This document shows positions 6,024 through 9,734 of a stretch of 9,734 nucleotides of DNA, piece after piece. Position numbers and translations under genes: made by a program. How positions within the stretch are numbered: the stretch's first letter is position 1; every line of letters begins with the position of its first letter. Source of the DNA: Rhizobiaceae bacterium (GTDB taxonomy: Bacteria; Pseudomonadota; Alphaproteobacteria; Rhizobiales; Rhizobiaceae); contig JAJFMR010000082.1 in the NCBI GenBank assembly GCA_020696915.1, forward strand, positions 1 to 9,734, written 5' to 3'. Below the pieces are notes generated by a model that saw nothing but the letters and a program-made list of their open reading frames with translations, ran no database searches and was not told where the DNA came from.

Positions 6024-7190
6024 ATGACCGCATGCATCGTGGGGTGGGCTCATTCCCGGTTCGGCAAGCTCGAGGGCGAAACGCTGGAGAGTCTGATCAC
6101 CAAGGTGGCGGTCGAGGCGCTGGAACATGCCGGCATCGGACCGGACGATGTCGACGAAATCCTGCTCGGCCATTTCAACGGCGGTTTCTCGGCCCAGGAT
6201 TTTACGGCGAGCCTGGTCCTGCAGGCCGATGACCGCTTCCGCTTCAAGCCCGCGACACGCGTCGAAAATGCCTGCGCCACCGGCTCTGCCGCGGTGCGCC
6301 AGGGCGTCAGGTCGATCGATGCGAGGAGCGCCCGCTTCGTGCTGGTGGTCGGTGCCGAGCAGATGACCACGACCCCCGGTCCGGAGATCGGCAAGAACCT
6401 GCTCCGCGCCTCGTACCTGCCGGAGGACGGCGACACTCCCGGAGGTTTCGCGGGGGTTTTCGGCAAGATCGCGCAGGCTTACTTTCAACGTTACGGCGAC
6501 CAGTCGGACGCGCTGGCGATGATTGCCGCCAAGAACCACAGGAACGGCGTCGACAATCCCTATGCCCAGTTGCGCAAGGATTTCGGTTATGAGTTCTGCC
6601 GGCACGAGAGCGACAGGAACCCGTTCGTGGCAGGGCCGCTGAAGCGGACCGACTGCTCGCTGGTTTCCGACGGGGCGGCCGCCCTGGTGCTCGCCGATTC
6701 GAGCGTCGCGCTGGGCATGCGGCGCGCCGTTGCGTTCCGCGCCAGCGAGCACGTTCAGGATTTCCTGCCGATGTCGAAGCGCGACATCCTGCTGTTCGAG
6801 GGCTGCGAGGAAGGCTGGGCGCGCGCCCTGAAGACTGCCGGAGTGACCCTGGACGACCTGTCCTTCGTCGAGACGCATGACTGTTTCACGATCGCCGAGC
6901 TCATCGAATATGAGGCCATGGGGCTGGCCAAGCGGGGCGAGGGGGCAAGGATCGCCATGGAAGGCCAGACGGCGAAGGATGGGCGGCTGCCGGTCAATCC
7001 GTCGGGCGGGCTGAAGTCCAAGGGCCATCCGATCGGCGCAACGGGCGTTTCGATGCACGTTCTTTCCGCCATGCAGCTTAGCGGCGAGGCCGGCGGCATC
7101 CAGGTGCCGGGCGCCACGCTCGGTGGAATCTTCAACATGGGCGGCGCCGCCGTGGCGAACTACGTGTCGATCCTGGACCGCATCAGGTGA
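6024..7190 (+). CDS. SCP2-type thiolase (acetyl-CoA acetyltransferase family)
   Basis: A 388-residue thiolase-superfamily protein. The nucleophilic cysteine is C84 in ENACATGS. The second motif is H285 in THDCFTIAE, and H335 lies in GGLKSKGHPIGATG. The C-terminus has FNMGGAAVANY instead of the CxGGG of classical degradative thiolases. This pattern marks the SCP-x/Thiolase_C_1 type, whose members cleave 3-oxoacyl-CoAs or act in retro-aldol steps. Some work with a DUF35 OB-fold partner; none is seen here. AAGGAG six bases upstream supports the ATG. It is the first gene of a rightward operon and overlaps the SDR start by 4 bases, so a pathway linking oxidation of a hydroxyacyl group to CoA-dependent cleavage is plausible. 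The substrate is unknown. It is divergent from betI across 148 bases. Confidence 0.85.
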   Translation: MTACIVGWAHSRFGKLEGETLESLITKVAVEALEHAGIGPDDVDEILLGHFNGGFSAQDFTASLVLQADDRFRFKPATRVENACATGSAAVRQGVRSIDARSARFVLVVGAEQMTTTPGPEIGKNLLRASYLPEDGDTPGGFAGVFGKIAQAYFQRYGDQSDALAMIAAKNHRNGVDNPYAQLRKDFGYEFCRHESDRNPFVAGPLKRTDCSLVSDGAAALVLADSSVALGMRRAVAFRASEHVQDFLPMSKRDILLFEGCEEGWARALKTAGVTLDDLSFVETHDCFTIAELIEYEAMGLAKRGEGARIAMEGQTAKDGRLPVNPSGGLKSKGHPIGATGVSMHVLSAMQLSGEAGGIQVPGATLGGIFNMGGAAVANYVSILDRIR

Positions 7191-7921
7191 GACACCCGGC
7201 CATCGTCACGGGCGGCGCTTCGGGCATCGGCCTGGCTGCCGTCAAGCGGCTGCTCGACGATGGCTGGACGGTCGCGGTGATCGACGCCGACGCCGATGCG
7301 CTCGGCGCCGCCGAAAGCGCCTTCGCCGACGAAAGTGCGATTTTCCTGGAAGCCGACATCACCGACGAGGACGATCTGGCCGCCGTCTTCGACGCGGTGG
7401 TCGACCGGCAGGGCCTGATCGGCGGGCTGGTCAACTCGGCCGGCATTCAGCGCGATGTGCCGGCCGAGGACACTAGCGCCGAGCTGTTCCGGGAGATCCT
7501 GGAGATCAACCTCGTCGGCTCGCTGATCACCGCAAAGGCGGCTCTCGAGCGCATGGGAGCGACGCTGTCGATCGTCAACGTCATTTCGGCGTCCGGCCTG
7601 CGCGCCAATCGGGGCCGGGCCGCCTATGGCGCCTCCAAGGCCGGGGTAAAGCTCCTTTCGGAAGTGCTGGCGCTCGAGTTCGGAAATCGCAACGTGCGCG
7701 TGAACTGCGTCGCGCCCGGTCCTATCGAGACACCGCTTGTGTCGAAGCTGCACTCGGTCGAGGACCGGCAGACCTGGCTCCGCCACGTTCCGCAGGGACG
7801 CTATGGCGAGCCGGAAGAGGTTGCCGCAGCGATTGCCTTCCTGCTGTCGCCCGAGGCGAGCTTCGTCAACGGCCACACGCTTTGCGTCGACGGCGGCTTC
7901 TTCTCGTCGGGAATAGTTTAA
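7187..7921 (+). CDS. Short-chain dehydrogenase/reductase (SDR)
   Basis: A 244-residue classical SDR with a Rossmann fold. The cofactor motif is TGGASGIG (8-15). D33 at the end of strand 2 favours NAD(H) over NADP(H). NSAG is at 83-86, and the catalytic set is N108, S134, Y147 and K151 (YGASK). The PGPIETPL segment and the C-terminal VNGHTLCVDGGF are standard for the 3-oxoacyl-ACP reductase/hydroxy-acid dehydrogenase branch. It starts at GTG 7187, overlapping the thiolase stop in GTGA, with no good Shine-Dalgarno, so coupling to the thiolase is likely. It probably oxidises an alcohol or 3-hydroxyacyl intermediate that the thiolase then handles, but SDR substrates cannot be predicted from these motifs. 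Confidence 0.9.
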   Translation: MRHPAIVTGGASGIGLAAVKRLLDDGWTVAVIDADADALGAAESAFADESAIFLEADITDEDDLAAVFDAVVDRQGLIGGLVNSAGIQRDVPAEDTSAELFREILEINLVGSLITAKAALERMGATLSIVNVISASGLRANRGRAAYGASKAGVKLLSEVLALEFGNRNVRVNCVAPGPIETPLVSKLHSVEDRQTWLRHVPQGRYGEPEEVAAAIAFLLSPEASFVNGHTLCVDGGFFSSGIV

Positions 7922-7926
7922 GGGTC

Positions 7927-7941
7927 AGGGGGGAGGTCTTG
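7927..7941 (+). promoter_or_regulatory. Ribosome binding site and TTG start of the asparaginase gene
   Basis: A purine block AGGGGGGAGG (7927-7936) precedes TTG at 7939-7941. No ATG fits: the frame opens upstream only inside the SDR gene, and the next in-frame GTG (7951) removes part of the conserved NPVLVEV start and lies too far from the Shine-Dalgarno. The TTG gives a protein beginning MANPVLVEV. Confidence 0.6.
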
Positions 7942-8943
7942 GCCAATCCGGTGCTGGTCGAAGTGCTGCGCGGCGACATCGTCGAAAGCAGGCACCGCGG
8001 CGCGTACATCGTCTGCGACGCTGAAGGCAAGGCGGTGCTCGAGGCAGGCGACGTTCTTCGGCCCGTCTTCCCGCGTTCCGCCGTGAAGGCGATCCAGGCT
8101 TTGCCGCTCGTCGAGAGCGGAACGGCGGACGCGTTTGCCTTCGGCGACCCGGAGCTTGCGCTGGCCTGCGCATCGCACAGCGGCGAGGCCGCGCATGTCG
8201 AGCTGGCGCGCGCGATGCTCGCCAGGGCAGGGCTGGACGAATCCGATCTCGAATGCGGCAGCCACTGGCCGACCGACCACGACGCGACGGTGGCGCTTGC
8301 CCGTTCCGGCAAAGGCCCGTCGGACCTCTACAACAACTGCTCGGGGAAGCATTCCGGATTTCTGTGCACGTGCCGGCATCTCGGCATCGCCACGGCCGGC
8401 TACATCGCCCCCGACCACGCCTTCCAGGAACTCGTCCGTGCCACGATGGAAGACGTCACGGGCGCTCCCCATGGCCCCCGCAACCGGGCTGTGGACGGCT
8501 GCTCGATCCCGACCTATGCGGTTCCCTTGCGTAACCTTGCGCACGGCTTCGCGAGGATGGCCACGGGAGCGGGTCTTGCGCCCGACCGCGCCAGAGCGGC
8601 GCGGCGGCTCCTCGCCGCCTGCATGGCCGAGCCCTTCTTCGTTGCCGGGACCCGCCGCGCCGACACCAGGCTGATGTCGTTCGCGCCCGGCCGCATTTTC
8701 GTGAAGACCGGCGCGGAAGGGGTCTACTGCGCGGCCGTTCCGGAGCTGGGTCTTGGTGTGGCCCTGAAATGTGACGACGGCGCGGGCCGAGCCGCCGAAG
8801 CCATCCTTGCGGCCATCCTGGCGAAGCTGCTCGAGGTTGACCAGGACCTGGCCTTGTGGCTCGGCCGGCAGGCCAGACCCGCCGTGCCGAGCCGCAAGGG
8901 CGAGGAGGTCGGCATGGTTCGACCGACCGCCGCGCTGGCGTGA
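7939..8943 (+). CDS. Asparaginase II / ReAV-type amidohydrolase
   Basis: A 334-residue member of the asparaginase II family (Rhizobium etli ReAII/ReAV type), unrelated in fold to E. coli AnsA/AnsB. Family members hydrolyse L-asparagine to aspartate and ammonia. The R. etli ReAV residues I recall (S48, K51, C135, C189, K263) have counterparts: S47 and K50 in PRSAVKA, C134 in NNCSGKH, C188 in DGCSIPTYAVPL, and K256 in VKTGAEG. C134 and C188 are the likely zinc/structural cysteines and the Ser-Lys pair is the likely catalytic centre. It starts 17 bases after the SDR stop, so it probably shares that transcript. The pairing with a thiolase and an SDR is unusual and leaves open an amide substrate other than asparagine. 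The last 35 residues or so (after LEVDQDL) form a Lys/Arg-rich tail beyond the conserved core. Confidence 0.87.
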   Translation: MANPVLVEVLRGDIVESRHRGAYIVCDAEGKAVLEAGDVLRPVFPRSAVKAIQALPLVESGTADAFAFGDPELALACASHSGEAAHVELARAMLARAGLDESDLECGSHWPTDHDATVALARSGKGPSDLYNNCSGKHSGFLCTCRHLGIATAGYIAPDHAFQELVRATMEDVTGAPHGPRNRAVDGCSIPTYAVPLRNLAHGFARMATGAGLAPDRARAARRLLAACMAEPFFVAGTRRADTRLMSFAPGRIFVKTGAEGVYCAAVPELGLGVALKCDDGAGRAAEAILAAILAKLLEVDQDLALWLGRQARPAVPSRKGEEVGMVRPTAALA

Positions 8944-9079
8944 CCGGGACCAGAGCCAGGTTCGCTGCGGCGATTTATCCCCGCAGTGGATCGGCTTGGC
9001 GCCGGCCCGGCGACGGCAGGACCACCGTCGAAGATCGACATGGGTTGAGTAACGGCGCCGCAGCGCCTAACGTCAGTCG
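8944..9079. other. Non-coding spacer with GC hairpins
   Basis: This 136-base gap between the asparaginase stop and the Gre start has no convincing ORF. It contains three short inverted repeats: CTGCGG/CCGCAG (8965-8986, 10-base loop), CGCCGG/CCGGCG (9000-9012) and CGACGG/CCGTCG (9011-9030). None is followed by a T run, so no intrinsic terminator for the thiolase operon can be claimed. Confidence 0.5.
9045..9073 (+). promoter_or_regulatory. Possible promoter of the Gre-family gene
   Basis: TTGAGT (9045-9050) and TAACGT (9068-9073) are 17 bases apart and match four and three of six consensus bases. The spacer holds the hairpin GGCGC/GCGCC (9054-9067). Transcription from it would begin at about the ATG (9080), and no Shine-Dalgarno is seen, so a leaderless mRNA is possible. 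The matches are weak. Confidence 0.3.
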
Positions 9080-9556
9080 ATGAGCAGAGCATTCACCCGC
9101 GAGGATGGCAGCGAAGGCGCCATCGCCGACATCGGCGAGCGCCCGGTCAGCCATCACCGCAACCTGGTTACCGCGCAAGGTCTAGCCGCGATCGACGCCA
9201 TGGTGGCGCAGTTGCGCGAAGACCTCGCAAAGGCCGAATCGGCCGCCGACAGGGAGCGGATCGCCACGCTCTCGCGCGACCTGCGCTACTGGAATGCACG
9301 GCGCGAAACCGCCGAACTGTCGGTGCCGGAGCCCGGCAGCAAGGTCGTCCGTTTCGGCATGACAGTCACGATCGAAGCGGAGGACGGCAAGCGCAAGTCC
9401 TGGAAGATCGTCGGCGAGGATGAGGCAGACGCGGCGAGCGGCAGCGTCTCGCATGTCTCGCCGATGGCGATGGCGCTCTTCGGCAAGCGCGTCGGCGACG
9501 TCGCGGCGGTCAGCGGCAAGGAGTGGGAAATCGTCTCCATTTCGGCGGAGCCCTGA
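9080..9556 (+). CDS. GreA/GreB-family transcription elongation factor paralogue
   Basis: A 158-residue protein with a Gre architecture. Residues about 28-82 (LVTAQGLAAIDAM to NARRETAEL) form the helical hairpin. Residues 89-156 form the FKBP-like C-terminal domain with VVRFGMTVTIE, WKIVGEDEAD, VSHVSPMAMALFGKRVGD and EWEIVSI. Gre factors enter the RNA polymerase secondary channel and stimulate cleavage of backtracked RNA through an acidic tip (DxxEN in GreA/GreB). Here the tip motif is missing: the turn reads ESAADRERI, and the hairpin is about 15 residues shorter than in E. coli GreA. The protein may bind polymerase without normal cleavage stimulation, or use D57/E59 in another geometry. The N-terminal 27 residues (MSRAFTRED, then IADIGERPVS) resemble rhizobial paralogues I remember. 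It runs towards the mutase gene and stops 9 bases before that gene's stop codon. Confidence 0.85.
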   Translation: MSRAFTREDGSEGAIADIGERPVSHHRNLVTAQGLAAIDAMVAQLREDLAKAESAADRERIATLSRDLRYWNARRETAELSVPEPGSKVVRFGMTVTIEAEDGKRKSWKIVGEDEADAASGSVSHVSPMAMALFGKRVGDVAAVSGKEWEIVSISAEP

Positions 9557-9568
9557 CGGCGTCCGTCA
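9554..9568. terminator. Hairpin joining the two convergent stop codons
   Basis: TGACGG/CCGTCA with loop CGT is a perfect 6-bp inverted repeat. Its left arm begins with the Gre TGA and its right arm ends with the complement of the opposite gene's TGA. There is no T run on either side, so termination activity is uncertain. Confidence 0.3.
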
Positions 9569-9734
9569 CCGCTTCTCCAGCAGCCTGTCGAGCAGCCTCT
9601 CGGCGGCCTCCGGTATCACGGTGCCCGGCGGGAAAATCTCGACCGCGCCGGCGCCAAGCACCGCTGCGTGGTCCTGCGGCGGGATCACGCCGCCGACCAC
9701 GATCATGATCTTCTCGCCGCCCAGCCTGTCGAGC
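9566..9734 (-). CDS. Methylmalonyl-CoA mutase-type B12-binding domain (C-terminal fragment)
   Basis: Only the last 55 codons lie in the window; the gene continues past the right edge. The fragment contains IMIVVGGVIPPQDHAAVLG, then AGAVEIFPPGTVIPEAAE, ending RLLEKR. VVGGVIPPQD and IF-PGT-IPEAA are typical of the C-terminal cobalamin-binding domain of acyl-CoA mutases; the IFPPGTVI form is like the methylmalonyl-CoA mutase large subunit (ScpA/BhbA). That enzyme interconverts methylmalonyl-CoA and succinyl-CoA using adenosylcobalamin. A stand-alone small B12 subunit or another acyl-CoA mutase is not excluded, because the DxHxxG cobalamin motif lies outside the window. The stop is TGA at 9566-9568. 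Confidence 0.85.
   Translation of the reverse strand, partial: LDRLGGEKIMIVVGGVIPPQDHAAVLGAGAVEIFPPGTVIPEAAERLLDRLLEKR

Noticed and set aside
5949..7058. Minus-strand open frame of 369 codons antisense to the thiolase, ending right at the leftward terminator
   Set aside because: The adjacency to the terminator is striking, but the translation has no domain motif or conserved pattern and mirrors the thiolase codons. It is kept only as a hint of antisense transcription.
9582..9734. 12-base repeat AGCCTGTCGAGC at both ends of the mutase fragment
   Set aside because: Both copies encode similar Leu-Asp-Arg-Leu stretches in the same frame, so codon coincidence is enough.
1..9734. Insertion sequences, CRISPR arrays, tRNA or rRNA genes
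   Set aside because: No transposase motif, terminal repeat pair, spaced direct repeats or tRNA-like cloverleaf was found by reading both strands.

Overview
The window is a GC-rich chromosomal or megaplasmid segment from an alphaproteobacterium, most likely of the order Hyphomicrobiales (a Rhizobium, Mesorhizobium or Sinorhizobium relative). The evidence is the betI-betC-betA order typical of rhizobia, proteins that match my memory of rhizobial BetI, BetC and BetA almost motif for motif, a ReAV-type asparaginase and a rhizobial-style Gre paralogue. No database search was run, so the taxonomic placement is from recognition only.

Positions 5875 down to 23 (minus strand) hold a tightly packed choline-O-sulfate/choline operon: betI (TetR repressor), betC (choline sulfatase), a glutathione S-transferase-like gene, a PLP-dependent serine/threonine dehydratase-like gene, betA (choline dehydrogenase) and then a wrecked betB (betaine aldehyde dehydrogenase). 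Every junction from betI to betA overlaps by 1 to 8 bases, so the five intact genes look translationally coupled. BetC would release choline from choline-O-sulfate and BetA would oxidise choline to betaine aldehyde. The dedicated aldehyde dehydrogenase has collapsed to about 150 codons by internal deletions and a frameshift, and it has lost its catalytic residues. The GST and dehydratase between betC and betA are not part of the classical betICBA set.

Positions 5876-6023 separate this operon from a divergent one. The gap holds a TTGAC/GTCAA inverted repeat that is a good candidate BetI operator, an intrinsic terminator that faces the minus direction, and two GC-only palindromes in the leader of the rightward operon.

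Positions 6024-8943 (plus strand) hold a three-gene unit: an SCP2-type thiolase, an NAD-type short-chain dehydrogenase (overlapping by 4 bases) and an asparaginase II/ReAV-type amidohydrolase starting at TTG. The joint pathway is not one I recognise. Its divergent position beside betI suggests, but does not prove, shared control.

Positions 8944-9079 are non-coding with a few GC hairpins and a possible promoter. Positions 9080-9556 (plus) encode a Gre-type transcription factor with a short coiled coil and no canonical acidic-tip motif. Positions 9566-9734 (minus) are the C-terminal end of a cobalamin-binding mutase domain (methylmalonyl-CoA mutase type), cut by the window edge. No RNA genes, insertion sequences or CRISPR arrays were seen.
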